From Siphonodentalium dalli (taxonomy: Eukaryota; Mollusca; Scaphopoda; Gadilida; Siphonodentaliidae), in assembly GCA_032622095.1 (NCBI GenBank), contig CP136068.1:125183989-125247988 (forward strand): a DNA stretch of 64,000 bases, in the 5' to 3' direction. The notes under the pieces were generated by a model. It saw only the letters and a program-made list of their open reading frames with translations, had not been told where the DNA came from and searched no databases. Shown here in pieces: positions 21,509 through 35,100 of the stretch. Position 1 is the stretch's first letter. Each line of letters starts with the position of its first letter. Made by a program: the position numbers and the translations under genes.

Positions 21509-24004
21509 AATCTTTTTTTACCCTTTATGTGAATAGAACTGTTAAAATTAATGCACACATTCATATAACAACCGTATCACCAAATAACTTCACCAAATAA
21601 CTTATTGTACTGGCTCTATGAGAGACAGCTTTCTGTCGTAATGTTGAGTTGAATTAGTAATTGCATGATATAGCATCATACCGCGATGTAGTACAATGAA
21701 GTATAAAGCAGACAGTGGGTGAAAAATTGATGAAATATTCTCAAAGTTCAAGGCCGACAAACGGAAACTTTAAGTTCCGATTGAAAGATCGCAGAGTCAT
21801 TTTAAGATTGCTTCTTGAGAAACCAGTAAAGGCGTCATGACATCAAGACGTACATCATGACGTCACTACCTACACCGGCGCGCAAAATTCCAGACAGGAC
21901 TGCGTCGATGGCCTGACAGCTGAGACTCGTATTACATGGCAGGCTAAATATCCACATTTACGTTATATGTGATTATTTACATACATTGTATTTATCATTT
22001 TCTTGTGTCCCATTATAATTAGGGTGGATATACACATGCATGTAATTTCTGTATGTAAAATACATGTATTTTACATGGCCACACCAATAATTGACAACAT
22101 TAATCACCTGCGCGCGAGCGGTTCAGTGTTAACAGGCCAGACAAGTGAGCAGTGCTAAGCGAAGTCAAATTGTCTTCTATCAGTACATTTAAAGCCAGTC
22201 CAAAACATGTCTTCTCTCACGGATGCGGAAATTAGTCAAGTCTGTGTGATATCTGGCATTTTATTAATGCACGACCACCAGAAGCCATACGTCTGGCATA
22301 TACAGGCTTGATGTAGAACATTTTCAACCATGATGCTTGTTTGGGTGGGGTCTCGAAAGCTTCAATTCGCTAAGGGACTTAGTTGAATGTATCGGTCGGA
22401 ATAATCTGGGCAAGAAGGTACAATATGATATGTTTTACTTAAATAGCTCAGTGTTAGCCACCCCCGCCTGGTAGCTTTTGGGGTCATATATAGCCCCTGC
22501 ATGCATCGGGGGAATCCTGTTACACCACTGCTATAAATAAGAGAGGACTGGTAATTATTTAAATAGAAAGTCTACCATATGGGTTATCCCACGAACAATT
22601 ATTTTAAGTGGCCTGGCGACTCGGTCCAAGATAACGGCTTAACTACATTCCGACTTATTTGGAACTAGTACTCAGTACGTTCAACACGTAGGCAATGATT
22701 GGGTTGTCAGTGGACACATATTACATCGTCTGTATGATCCATGTAAAACACCAAATACACGATAATTACAGAGACTACATGCATGTGTGTATCCGCCCTT
22801 ACGGTTTATCATCAAATCCTTCTATAAAGATAACAATTCATCCGATAATCCCATGAACAGTAACAAGCGGGCACAAATCACGTTTACGTACATGATCATA
22901 TTAACGATGTGGTGACTCGAGTAGCGTTATTTAACGTGCAAACACCGAGGCGTGTACACGGGTCATCCATTAATGTCCATAAATAGCATTTTTGTCCAGT
23001 CTGTCAGGCTAAAATCACCAACGGACAAGACTATATATATTATTTGGCAATACAAATATGATTAACTAACTAAATGAACAATATGGTATTCTAAAATAGT
23101 AACATGTTTTGCCCTACACTCTCCTACATAGTGCAGCGGCAAAATGCCAAAAGTGATCGGGTACCCCTACCCACGGTAGAACAAGTTGAAACCAATTATT
23201 TTGCAGGAAAAATATATACTTTTGACGAAAATGATAGTGAAAAATAACGGAATTGGTGGTGGCTATTGTCAAATCGACGATGAACGATACCAACCAGTGA
23301 CTTTTTCCTGAAATTAACGATTTTTGTAAAGCGAGCCCTGCGGCTATGTCCTAAATTATTTGCCCACATTGTTGGTGCTAAAATTACTACATCTTACCAT
23401 ATATCTACCTGATATGCAAAAAGTGCTGGTTAATTTGGATTTTCCTGCCATTTGGAGCCGAAACATTTATTTTTTGCTGAAAAATCGCTGTTTTCACAAA
23501 AATATTATTTTTCAAACATCATTCAAACGGATATTGCAACAATTGTTTTCCATATGGTGTAGTATATATCTGACAATCATATGAAGAAATAAGTTAACAT
23601 AAATTTTGGACGGTTTGCGAGATACTGGATTTTAGCTACGCCTCCCCAAACACGTTATTGGTCGAAAAAAATACACATTTTTGATAACGACTTTTCTAAT
23701 TGATCTTAATGGGACCCAATATGAATCTTGTACTGATTGTTTTGTCCAGAGATACCGTTGATTGCAGATAATTGATTGCAGATGTGTTCAGGCTTCCAGA
23801 CCCCCAGTTACAACAACATATTTTATTGATAACAGGTAATTCTGCATTCATTAACGTTGATTTTATAGTACTAAACTATTTGTTATAAACAACACACGAC
23901 CAACTATATAATTCATATGGCTCTTTAGTTATCTGGACATCACAAGTAGAAATAATTTGACAGAAATTGTGAACGGTTTGGCAGATATTGGATTTAGGTA
24001 CCGC

Positions 24005-24824
24005 AAGAGGCGGACTGGGCCAAAAAAACCGGCCCGGGAAATGAATATAATACCGGCCCATCTGCCGAAGGCAATTGCTGAGGCGCGGAGCGCCGAGTGG
24101 GAGGGTCTCTGTTCGGGGGGTGTCCACCTTGGGAAATTCCAACTGCACCCCTTTAATCAGAATCAGACCAAATACATGTTTTTGCATAATTCCATTTGCA
24201 CCCCTTGCACCTCAGTTCTCTGGCCTAATATCCTATATATTCATAAACCATGGTTCTATTTATTCCCGGTATGAGACCATTCAGATATTTTTACCTGAAA
24301 ATTGCATAAATTCTAACATCTAGCGGTCTAACTCCAGACCAATGCACACGGCTACGGACAAGAGACCAGGACACACTGGGCTGTCCATGGTTGTTCGGCC
24401 CGGGGTGAGAACATTTTGAAAACTGTACAAGAAAATCGCTAATCCTAGCATCTAGACTGGCCTTAACTGAAGCGTTCCTATTGTGTTGGAAATTTCAATT
24501 GGGGGAGGGTCCGGGAGGGGTGCGTGATAATTGTTTTGGGATTTACAGCTGGGAGTTACCGTTAAAATCTCGAGATTAACGGGGTCTTTACGTGGTGTTA
24601 TATGATGTTATATTTAATGACAAAATTACGAATAGCCAATTAGGCACACGTCGGTTTCATTTGCGGACAACCACATATACCCCCCCCGCCCAAACCGTAA
24701 AAAACCCCCTCGGATTTTCGCTTGTTAGAAAATCACGTGGAATCAGGCCTACGGCCCATCGGGAATTTAGGCCTACGGCCCATCGGGAATTTGCCCGGTC
24801 TCCCGATCGGCCAGTCCGCCTCTG
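24005..24824 (+). mobile_element. hAT-type non-autonomous element with 8-bp target duplication (unit B)
   Basis: An 820-bp element with termini AAGAGGCGGACTGGGCC on the left and GGCCAGTCCGCCTCTG on the right, which are inverted repeats (CAGAGGCGGACTGG type). It is flanked on both sides by GGTACCGC (23997-24004 and 24825-24832). The 8-bp duplication and CAG-type ends fit the hAT superfamily. The flanks joined without the element align with the paralogous uninterrupted stretch at 23610-23700. There is no transposase; a 27-bp internal tandem duplication (GGCCTACGGCCCATCGGGAA motif) is specific to this copy. Confidence 0.8.
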
Positions 24825-25254
24825 GGTACCGCTCCCCCGAACGCTTTTTGGTAGAAAAATACATATATATGATAACGACAACACAAACTTTTCTAAATGA
24901 TTCTCATGGGCATCAAATCATGATTCATTGATGAAAACCTGACCCGTAGACACCGCGAGCGTGGTTAAATATGTCATCATGCTTCCAAACCCCCAGTTAC
25001 AGCAACAACACATGTTATTTATAACATGAATGTAAATTTATATTAATATATATCGACTTTGTAGAACTAAAGCATATGTTCTAAATGACACATAATATAG
25101 AATAACATATACAGAACAAAATCGTTGTTGCTGCCATAGTGATTGTTAGAGTCCCTCAAAATCGACCAAAATATAGAAATAATGGATACTGTATTCTTTA
25201 TATCATAAACTAGTCTGACCAAGATGACAAGCGTTAGTTCAAAAATGTTCTATG

Positions 25255-28075
25255 TTTTGAGGCCCCCTACGCTATTATATGTCTTGAACGCACCACGAAC
25301 TGATATAATATGATCTCATTATTAGGGTGTGTACAAACGATATTTATATTAGGAAATACAAAATGTTTATGGATGGGTGGGTTCCCGAAATAGTGTGGCA
25401 CTTTACAAAACACGACAAATATCAAAGGCGAATTTTCTATTTTTAGAGAACACTCTACCCAATTTAAAGACTTGATCACAATACGAACTGAAACTATATG
25501 CTCTCTATATTGCCAGAGAGTGTGACTGGAAGGTAGTGCTATCAGATAATACATAATTTGTTTGGATGGCTTGTGTCTGTGTCGCTTTACACAAAGCGGC
25601 TGATAAATAAGAAAGACGAATTTGCTATGTTTTGAGGACACCCTACATAATTGAAGACTTGAAGTGTTAAAGTTGAACAAACCACGAACTGAAAGTATTG
25701 CTCTAAATATTGACCGAGGATGTGGGTAGTAATATCAGGACATACACAATGTTTATGGATGGGTTGGTTCCCGAAAGCCTTTGCCTTTGGCACTTTACAA
25801 AAATCAGATGGCAAATCGCCAAAGGCGAATGTTTTTTGGGACCCCTTTATAAGCCCATTTAAACTCTTGAACACACAATGCGCCAAGTATATATGCTCTT
25901 ATTATTAACTAACAGTGTGAACGAAAAGTAGTACTATCAGGGAATATTCAATTGATATGGGTAGTTTGGATACCAAAATCCTAGGCTACTTTACAAAAGG
26001 CGGCTGGCAAATACGAAAGTTGAATTTTCATTGAGCACCCTACCAAATTGAAAGTGGTAAGAACACCACGAATTTAACGGATATGCTCTCCATATTAACT
26101 GAGGGTGTGGACAAATGGTAGGTAATTCAGGAAATACACTCTAATGTGTGGGTTGTTTTCCGAATGTCTGGGTCACTTTACAAAAAGTGGCTAGCAAACG
26201 AGAAAGGCGAATTGTCACTGATTTGGCTACCCATAACCCATTTGATCTCTTGAGCACACACTGAACTGAAGCTAAATTTTTGCTCTCAATATTAACTGAG
26301 TGTATGAAAGAAAGGTAGTGCTATCATGGCTTATATACAATTCGTATGGGTGGTTTTGTTCGCGAAATCATGGGGCACTTTACAAATTAAGGCGGCTGGC
26401 AAATACGAAATGTGAATTTCTTTGTTTTGAGGCCACACTACCCCATTTGAAAACACCATGAACTGAAAGAATATGCTCCCAATATTAATGAGTGTGTTGA
26501 GAAATGGACTCTATATCAAGAATTGCACATATTTTATGGATGGGATAGTTCTTAAATGTCTGGGTCACTTTACAAAAACGGTTTGCAAATGAGAAAGGCG
26601 AATATTCACTGTTTGGAGGGAGCCCTTAGCCCATTTAATATCTTGAACACAAGTAATATGCTCTCATACTTAGCTGAGTGTGTGGACGAAATGTAGTGCT
26701 ATCACGGTATTATCAATTGATATGGGTGGTTTGGTTCCCTCGAAATCCTGGGGCACTTTACACAAAGCGGCTGGCAAACACGAAAGGCGAATTTTCTATG
26801 TTTTGAGGACCCAACTAGCCCACTCGAAGTCTAAAACAAATGGTATGCTCTCAATGTTAACTGTGTGTGTGGACAGCTGGTAGTATTATCCGGAAATACG
26901 AATCTGTGATGGATGAGATGGTTCCGAATGCCTATGGTACTTTACAACAAGCGGCCGGCAAACGAAAAGGGCTAATTTTCACTGTCTTATGGGACTCCAA
27001 TCCCTATTTGAAGTCTTGAACACACCACTAGCTGAAGGCATATGCTATAAATATCACCCAAGATTGCGGCCGAATGGCTGTTCAGTCAGAAAAGATGCAA
27101 TGCTCTCGCGAACCAACCGTTCGCGAGGACACCGTGGCACCTTGCACAAAGCAGATGGAAAACGATAAAGGCGAATTTTAAGGGACCCCTACCCAATGTA
27201 AACCATTGCACCCATCACGAACTGAATGGATGTGCTCTCAATGTCAAACGACGATCTGGACAAATGGCTATTCTACCAGGAAATACACAATTGTTATAGA
27301 TGGGTTGGTACCCGGCAATCAGGGACACTTTACAAAAAGCGACTGGATAATAAATAATGCTAGTGTTCACTGTTTGTATTACCCCAACCCACTTTGAAGA
27401 CTAGAATACATGCACCACGAACTGGACGATATCCTCACTGACTGAGTGTATGGACAATGGAGAGTAACTGTTGTATAAGGACGTACATAACTTACATAGA
27501 TGGATTGGGTTCAGAAAGTATGAGCACTTAACGAAAAGTGGCTGGAAAATAAGAAAGGCATAATTTTGAGGACCCCCTATACTTTATTCGAAGTTTTGAA
27601 GACGCCACATGCTGAAATGATATGATCTCAATATTAACCGAGGGTTTGACCAAATATTGATTTTTATCAGTACATACACATGTGTTGGTTCCTGGAAGTC
27701 TGCACCGTGTGCCACTTCACAACAAGCGGCTGGCAAAATGTTCACTGTTTTATGTACCACTATCCTATTTTAAGTCTTGAACACAACATGTACTGAAGGG
27801 ATTATGCTCTCAATATCAACATAAGTTGTGGCCGAATAGCTATTATATCCGACACTACATGTATATGCGATACATAAGGCTGTATTGGTTTCCGACAGCA
27901 TGTGACACTTTATAAAAAGATGCTGGCAAAAAATAAAAATGCAATTTTAACTGTTTATGTGACACATACGTTATTTTAAATCATGAAAACACCACGAACT
28001 CGAGGGATGTGCTCTCAGTTTTAACTGAGGCTGTGGACATAGGGTAGTTCTATCAGGAGGTAAACAATTTATATG
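25255..28075 (+). repeat. ~190-bp satellite array (unit B)
   Basis: Same ordered, diverged units as 14620-17440. Unit-for-unit correspondence shows that the array was copied as part of the segmental duplication and has not been homogenised since. Confidence 0.85.
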
Positions 28076-28325
28076 ACAGAGAGAGAGAGACACACACACA
28101 CACACTATGGGAAAAGTGAGGATGTAATCCAGTTGGAGCTGACTGGATACAATGATATACATATAATTTCGTTGGAGCTGATTAGATACAATGGTATGCA
28201 AGTAATGATGCTTACGTCATTGATACGTCCGTCGCCATGAGATGACAGACGATCAGATGGTGGGGGTAAATTTCGCGCTCATCAGGGTTTCAATGCTTTA
28301 TACGAAGTTTGAACAAATGACAGCG

Positions 28326-28625
28326 CTATGGAAATCGATTTGTTTTCGAGATAAATGTTTGAACCGCGTCAGATATGTTAATATGTTCACGATGACTGAG
28401 TTCCACACAAAAGAGTATTTCTGACAAAATAGCATTCAGTATGGCGTATAGAAGTTCAGTCCTAGGACCATTGTATTCAGGGCATTCCAATAAGTACTGA
28501 TGTGCTGTTTCTATTTTGCCACAATGACTGAGAGGGGACGTTTTAATGTGATTACTCAATATGTCATAGTTCAAACTATGCATTTCAATCTTAAGCGAGA
28601 CTTGAGTACTTGTGATATGCGACAA
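28326..28625 (-). pseudogene. LINE reverse transcriptase C-terminal relic (unit B)
   Basis: The same 99-residue frame as 17690-17989, with the same C-G...E-T..H...C-P tail. Its conservation reflects the recent duplication rather than selection. Confidence 0.6.
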
Positions 28626-29421
28626 TTACTGTGGTGATAGAAAATAAAATGTGTTGTTGTTGTAATTTGGGGTATGAAAGCCCGAACACGTATTTAATAA
28701 CTTAAGCAATGTCCCCGGGCTCAATTTTCAGCAAACAAGTTATGTTGGGTCCCATTATGATCAATTTGGAAAATTTGGTTAAGTTCATAACAAAAATATG
28801 TAATTTTTCGACCACAAACGTGTTTGGAGGAGAGGTAGCTAAAATCCATTATTTCGCAAACTGTTCTAAATATCTGTTAACTTCTTTCTACATATGCTTG
28901 TTAGATAACTGCTACACGATATGTATTAAATATGTTGGCATTAGGGCAATACCCATTTGAATGATAATGTTTGAAAAATAATATTTTTGTGAAAAAGAGC
29001 GATTTGTCAGCAAAAAATAAATGTTTCGGCTCCAAATGGCAGGAAAATCTAAATTAACCAACACTTTTTTCATATCAAGTAGAGGTATGCTATGATATAG
29101 TAATGTAAACCCCAACAATATTGGCAAATAGGTTAGGACATAGCCACATGGCTCGCTTTACCAAAATCGTGAATTTCTGGTGGGTATCGTTCATCGTCAT
29201 TTTGACATTAGCCACCACCAATTCCGTTATTTGTCGTCAACAGTATACTTTATCATTTAAAAAAAGTTCGTTTCAACTTGTTCTGCCGTGGGTAGGGGTA
29301 TCTCGAAAACTAGAGCTCTTTTCAATTTGGCCGTTGTACTAACACGTTTGTCGTTGGCGCATACGACTCAGAGTTAACTTTTCCATGACCGGCGCTTCCT
29401 GAAATTTTGTGAAAACCCCGT

Positions 29422-29546
29422 GCCAATGCATTCTCTTATATATGCGAGCCTCGCATATATGAGAGAATACACAGACCTAACAATATTTACATTGACATTG
29501 TATGCCAGTGAATTTTCTTATAATGGAGACTCACATATATAAGTCC
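29422..29546. repeat. solo palindromic module (unit B)
   Basis: Counterpart of 18786-18910, with the same fold-back of CTCTTATATATGCGAG on CTCGCATATATGAGAGAA. Confidence 0.6.
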
Positions 29547-29719
29547 AGCCTTGACAGGGTTAATATTCTTCAGCATGAAAGGCCTGTACGACATGTATAA
29601 CACTTTTTACACATGTACGTGTAGATTACGAGACGTAAAACTGAAAGTCGGTAGCTTATTATATAAACCAGGATGCTTATATTTATATTTTGTGAAGTAT
29701 ACGCACGATATGGGCTTAT

Positions 29720-30080
29720 TTCATAAAGAATACAGCCTGTTCTCCCGAAAATCCGCACACAATATCCTTATAATATAGATTATTTTAAGTAGATAATCTG
29801 CTTAGAATCGCCTCATTTTGAGTCGATAATGTGCTGAAAATGCTAGCCTTTTAGTCACATTATCGACACATAAGGAGGCAGTTCTAAGTAGATTTATGTG
29901 CGGACAATGACAAATAAGCCAAAATGACGACTTTTCGGGTGTAGTCTTTATAATGTGTTTTCACTGTGGCCCGCACCATAACACCATATAACGGCTATTA
30001 TCTGCTTATTTCAGAATCAAATAATCACATTATGTACTTATTTCACACTTCAGGTCGAATATGTTCGTATTTGCTGTTGA
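29720..30080 (-). repeat. dispersed fold-back repeat family (unit B copy)
   Basis: Counterpart of 19080-19445, with a few substitutions and small indels. Confidence 0.5.
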
Positions 30081-30373
30081 AGATAAAGTATTACCAATAA
30101 GAATCCCCCACAAGAAAGCACACACCCATACAGTACTTGAAATGTTACCGTCTTGTATGTGTAGAAGTGTTCTAGTATTGACCCCAGGCTGGAATATATA
30201 TAAAATCGAGGTACAGATAACCAGTGTTCACGTTAGGGCCAACAATCTGTTGGCCAATGATGATTGTTTTTGGCCAAATTAAAAAAAACTTAGGTCAAAT
30301 TAAATCCTCATTTTCTGGTCTCACAATTGATGAATATTTTTGTTTTATTTAACATTCTATATAATTATGTCCA

Positions 30374-31251
30374 TACCACTAAATAGTGTGTCCAGACTTC
30401 CTTCACCCGACCATTATTACTTGACAATATACCATTACCCACTATCTACCAACCATGCAGCCTTATGACAGACAAAGGTGTTAATCCTTACTGTTTTATT
30501 ACAATGGTTGCTAGTGCACTGCCATGAGTGTTTTTTGTTACCCATTAAGCTGTATCACCTAATCAATTAGATGATCGTACTATCATTTGATTCTCATGTC
30601 GCTCCAGTTACAATATCAATTCGGGTTTTTTAATTCGATTTCCGATTTTGGTTTAAAACAATCTTTGGTGAAAAGTTTGGCCAAATGAATTTATTTTTGT
30701 CATTTTCAAAAATAAAGTTGGCCATTGGCGTGAACCCTGTATATAACGCATCTTAACACGAACCTGGTGTGTTGAGCTGGTTAGATATAACTGTCCATAT
30801 CTGCATGTTCCTGATCCTGACAAGATGTCCGCCACGCTCACGACAGGCTGCCAGAGCATCTCGGTGAAAAACACCCTCACTATCATATTATAAGGCATAT
30901 ATAAAATATATTTAGGGGATAACTGTGGTGTTTTGTGATTTCGGAAAGGTACAGGGCGAATATACTGTGGCAAATTTAGTTAATGGGCGCCGGCGGAGCC
31001 GGAGCCCATTAACGGGTATTTGCCACAGTATAATTAGCCCTGCGCCTTTCCGAAATCACAAAACACCACACTGTTATCCCCATTCTAATGCTCTTCGAAT
31101 TTAAAACGTTATTTAGACAAACAAATGCCTCGTAATTTTCAACGAAATGTGCGGCCATAGAAAACACTCAGCCAATTCACGACTTTTTATTTTAAATTTA
31201 GTGCGCTAGATAAAATATAGTCCCCCAATTAACATCGCTCTTATCGATAAA
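30374..31251. other. unit-B-specific block with hairpin
   Basis: These 878 bp lie between ATTATGTCCA and AATGCTGATAAAGATG, which are adjacent in unit A. It includes another TTGGCCAAA-containing repeat (about 30670-30730) and the 167-bp hairpin. No terminal repeats or target duplication were identified, so whether it is an insertion in B or a deletion in A is open. Confidence 0.6.
30915..31081. repeat. 167-bp near-perfect inverted repeat (hairpin)
   Basis: The left arm runs from GGGGATAACTGTGGTGTTTT to GTTAATGGG. The right arm is its reverse complement, ending AACACCACACTGTTATCCCC, with only a few mismatches. The centre is GC-rich (GCGCCGGCGGAGCCGG). Confidence 0.85.
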
Positions 31252-32163
31252 AATGCTGATAAAGATGAAAAATTGCGATAACGCTGGGTTGTTTTTTTTA
31301 TAGCAACGAGCTAGTAAAGGAAGTCAGTAGACCGGGCGCCAACAGTTACTCTATACGTCGCCGGCGTGTACTGCGTAATGGTGACGTCACGGAGAGAAAC
31401 GGAACAGTGTGCGGAGCTGGATTGGGCATGCACCACGAGGGAGGAGATAAGGAATTTAGCTGGACTATACATTGCGACAGGTTATCGATGAATAACCCCC
31501 CGCAAATATGTGATGTTTCCGGGGGTATATTGGCTTAAGTGCATTAGAATGTAATTTATATGTGTATTTTTCGCATGTTAACGGTGTGTGCTTGGAGATG
31601 AAGAATGTGAAAATATTTTTAAAATCGGACGTGCCAAACTAAAGTTATGATAATTATGAAATATTTACACACAAATAATTGATACACCAATAACCACAAA
31701 CCCATTGTCGTTATGCAAATAGCGAGTGCGTTTGTAATCACATTTAGTCTATCACCTCGTACGGCAGAGCCAGATAAGCTTGCCAATAACACCATAAGAG
31801 TGCTGATGAGACGACATGCGCAAGAAAAACTGTTATTTTGCATATTTATGGATTTTGTATACATCCAGGCAAACATTACAAGACATTTTCCACAAAGAAT
31901 TTATCTGGATCCATCGGGTGAACAATCTTGAATTTCGCATATCCTCATCTTCATTATATATATAATCTTTTTTTACCCTTTATGTGAATAGAACTGTTAA
32001 TGCACAAATTCATATAACAACCGTATCACCAAATAACTTCACCAAATAACTTATTGTACTGGCTCTATGAGAGACAGCTTTCTGTCGTAATGTTGAGTTG
32101 AATTAGTAATTGCATGATATAGCATCATACCGCGATGTAGTACAATGAAGTATAAAGTAGACA

Positions 32164-35100
32164 CAAATACTTTAGCCCAAAGAAAACAATCGTTGGTATG
32201 CAGGCCAATCCACAGTATTAGAAATATCTGGTCAGCTGGAGATTTGGCTATGGACCTATGACCAGAAACTCATCTCGGCCCAAAGTTTTAATTGATCATC
32301 AGGCATGACATGGAAATGCTCATATATAGAAAATAATTGATGGGTGGTTGTCTTTCTGAATATAGTTATGAAATTTCTTGAAAAAAGAAACTTCATAACT
32401 CCTCTCGTGATCTCCATATATGATGATATCATGGATATATGAAATGCACGTCTGAAAACTATCTTTCTTAAAGACATAATGTGGACTGATTTCAGTGAAT
32501 AATACTGATAAGTTAATTTCCAAACACCATCCCGATGGAAGAACGAAGCAATCAACTATGATTGTCGAAAATGCCAACCACATCGACTGTACCATGTCAG
32601 AAAACAACACAATGTTTGAACTACGCTCAAATGTAAGATCTATAACTATATTCGGGGAGTATTATTTAGTGTAAACATAATTTATTGCCCATTACATGGG
32701 GTTGATAGTAAGCGGATAATTATTGCGGCCATTTCCGACATACGATAGATTGTTGGCATTATATATGATGATAATATACTTATGATGTTATTGGTTCTTA
32801 ACCATGTATACATGATTTCATTTGTGCCTGATCCCCGGTACACGGGCGCACTTGACGTTAGTGATGAGTAGGGCTTCTGTTGCACTGTGTGTGTAATGAT
32901 ACCGCGTAATATAGTATTCGCGCTCGTGACTGCGCGTAGTGAATGATATGTTCGCTCAACTGTAGCGGTAATTAAGAAATCTATTTGTATTATAAAATTT
33001 TGGACTTGTGCAACTATTTCGATATCTTCATTGATTCAAAGATAAATCGCGAGAACCATGAAGTAATGTTTTCGTTTCAAGTTTCATTTTCAGACTGCCC
33101 ATGCACATTTTTCTCTCATTCTTGCAACGAATACAATAGTGTAAATAGTGTGCTACTGTTTCCATCTCCACTCACAATATGGATTATCTCTAACGTAATT
33201 GTTTTTGCAAATCGTAGTTCAGATTGCTACACCCACTTATCTGGTGATAAACACACGGCAATGCCACGACCGACAATGGTCACCACAGACTCGGCACAGA
33301 GTCACTATATGGAATTATTTTGTAGCAATTACGCTGTGTTCTGCTTATTATGCCCGAAAAACAATTTGGGAGCATATTGTGTATATGCTGGATTTTTAGT
33401 AGAAGCCGCGAATGAGAGGTGTGGAACGATATGATAACAATGAGTCTACGCGACTGCGAAGAATGCATGTATCATGGTTAGACGAAGATTGTCAGAAACA
33501 ACGAGGCAGTTTTCATAGAGCAAAATCCGTTTATCAACGCTATTGAAATGTTCATTAACTGCTGTTGTAAATCTTCGGACTTTCATAAATCGATGTGGTA
33601 CTAACACAGCCAATTCTCTGATGCAGAATAATCAGATATATCACACAGCTCTGCTACTGTTCAATGTCTTGTGAGAAGTAATCAACACTGGTGACTGTGC
33701 AATAGATGTAAATTTCATAAGAGTGTCAGTTTGAATTGTTCTCGAACGTTCGATTTGAAAAGAGCCATTATTTTAGTGGTAAGTCCTGATAGATTTGAAA
33801 TATTTTAATTGTCCGGCTATGCTTTGCAGCGTTTTAGAAATCCCAAACACAGAAGATCTCTTGACATTCGGATAAAAAACAAACCAAGTACCAAGTTCTG
33901 AGGATAGATCTCAGCATCCGTGGAACGTTGCGGGTGGTATGTATTACGATGTTGTTTGTTTTGAGTTGCCATATAAAAAGAAGATAATCGACAACTAGCC
34001 CAGCAGCCGCCTTTGATTTCCCTTCGAATCATGGTCGGACCCAAGACTGGTACATAGCTGAAGTGGTGACCCGTTTAGCTACTGCATACAGCAGCCTCCC
34101 CACAATGAGACAGGTGTGGACACTACACGATTGGAAGATTTAACAGTCGTGTAGTCGAAAAACGCAAAGAAACATGACACGAAAAAACAATAAGTATGAA
34201 AAACAGAACGCACAACTGGACACCAGAAACAAAAAATAGGACAGGTGGAAGCAATGTAATCTGAAACACTGGAGAGGCGTGACGAGCCGATTGATTGAGC
34301 CGGGTCAACTTATCCACCCGTCTTGCAGGTCCAAAGGAGAACCATGATCGAAGCCGTATCCACATGTCGTTGCCTCGTGTGACACGGCTGTCCTATTACC
34401 ACCAGGACGCCTACACCACACCTCATAGGATCCAGTTCACGACAAAGAGGGTGCCGCATTAGGGGATTCTTACCTCTCACAGTGGGGCGGTAGGCCTGGT
34501 CTACCCGGGCCCACACGGTTGGATATGCAGTGTGGTCCACTCAAGCAGGGAGCAATAAACTGGAATTAGGCCACAGTGTTAAGAGATATGGTGGTCAGCT
34601 TTAACTTAGTTATGGCATTAAATGGAAATTATCAAATATAGAACATTATTTATGGGTAATTGCTTAACTGAAAATAATCATTAAATTTCACTAATCAAGA
34701 ATAATTAAGTCTCCTCTCGTGATCGTCAGATATGATATAATGGACATATGAACTGCACTTTTGAAAATATCTATATACAGACGTTCCTGATACCGAAAAA
34801 CAGTCAAATTTTTAAAATGTTTCATGCCAAAGTAAAGTAAATGAGGATATAATGTCCAACTGGTCGAGGATTCTTTCGCAAAGAAATTCCTTACAGGTTT
34901 TGAGAAAATCCATTTTGAAATACCAGGTAATTTTGGCAATACGTGCATCTGACCCTTAAACGCGTTTTGGCAGATCAGTTCAAACAATTATGTGGCATAA
35001 GTGTAGCATCCACATGATCATACCGGGGGCTCTTTATATAGAGCTATATCTCCGTCCCAAAAATGAGAAAATACGTAACAGATCTACCAATTGTGCCACT

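Larger units (their letters stand above)
11178..21714 (+). repeat. tandem segmental duplication, unit A
   Basis: This unit is repeated in direct orientation as unit B (21722-32163). The start (AAAAATTGATGAAATATTC) and end (ATGAAGTATAAAGYAGACA) are shared, with 7 extra bases GTGGGTG between units. By eye the copies differ by roughly one base per hundred plus discrete indels. Main differences: the pearl-like element 20783-21508 and the 317-bp block 19762-20078 occur only here; 30374-31251 occurs only in B; a 62-bp segment at the left end of the hAT element is missing here. Confidence 0.9.
23123..29346 (+). mobile_element. ~6.2-kb fold-back structure with satellite core (unit B)
   Basis: Same organisation as 12575-18710. 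The left arm spans about 23123-23824 and the right arm about 28649-29346. Between them are hAT 24005-24824, satellite about 25255-28075 and LINE relic 28326-28625. Confidence 0.6.
21722..32163 (+). repeat. tandem segmental duplication, unit B
   Basis: Second direct copy of 11178-21714. Offset is 10,544 bp at the left end and grows through indels. It retains the full left end of the hAT element, carries the 878-bp block 30374-31251 with a large hairpin, and has the empty site (about 31963-31985) for the pearl-like element found in unit A. Confidence 0.9.

Noticed and set aside
32985-33434. 149-codon plus-strand frame
   Set aside because: The longest frame outside the retrotransposon, but no domain, biased to Cys/Ser/Asn, and overlapped by frames on both strands; chance is likely in a 64-kb AT-rich window.
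34300-34560. GC-richer patch that could hold a tRNA or snRNA
   Set aside because: No cloverleaf, A/B-box pair or snRNA motif could be fitted by eye.
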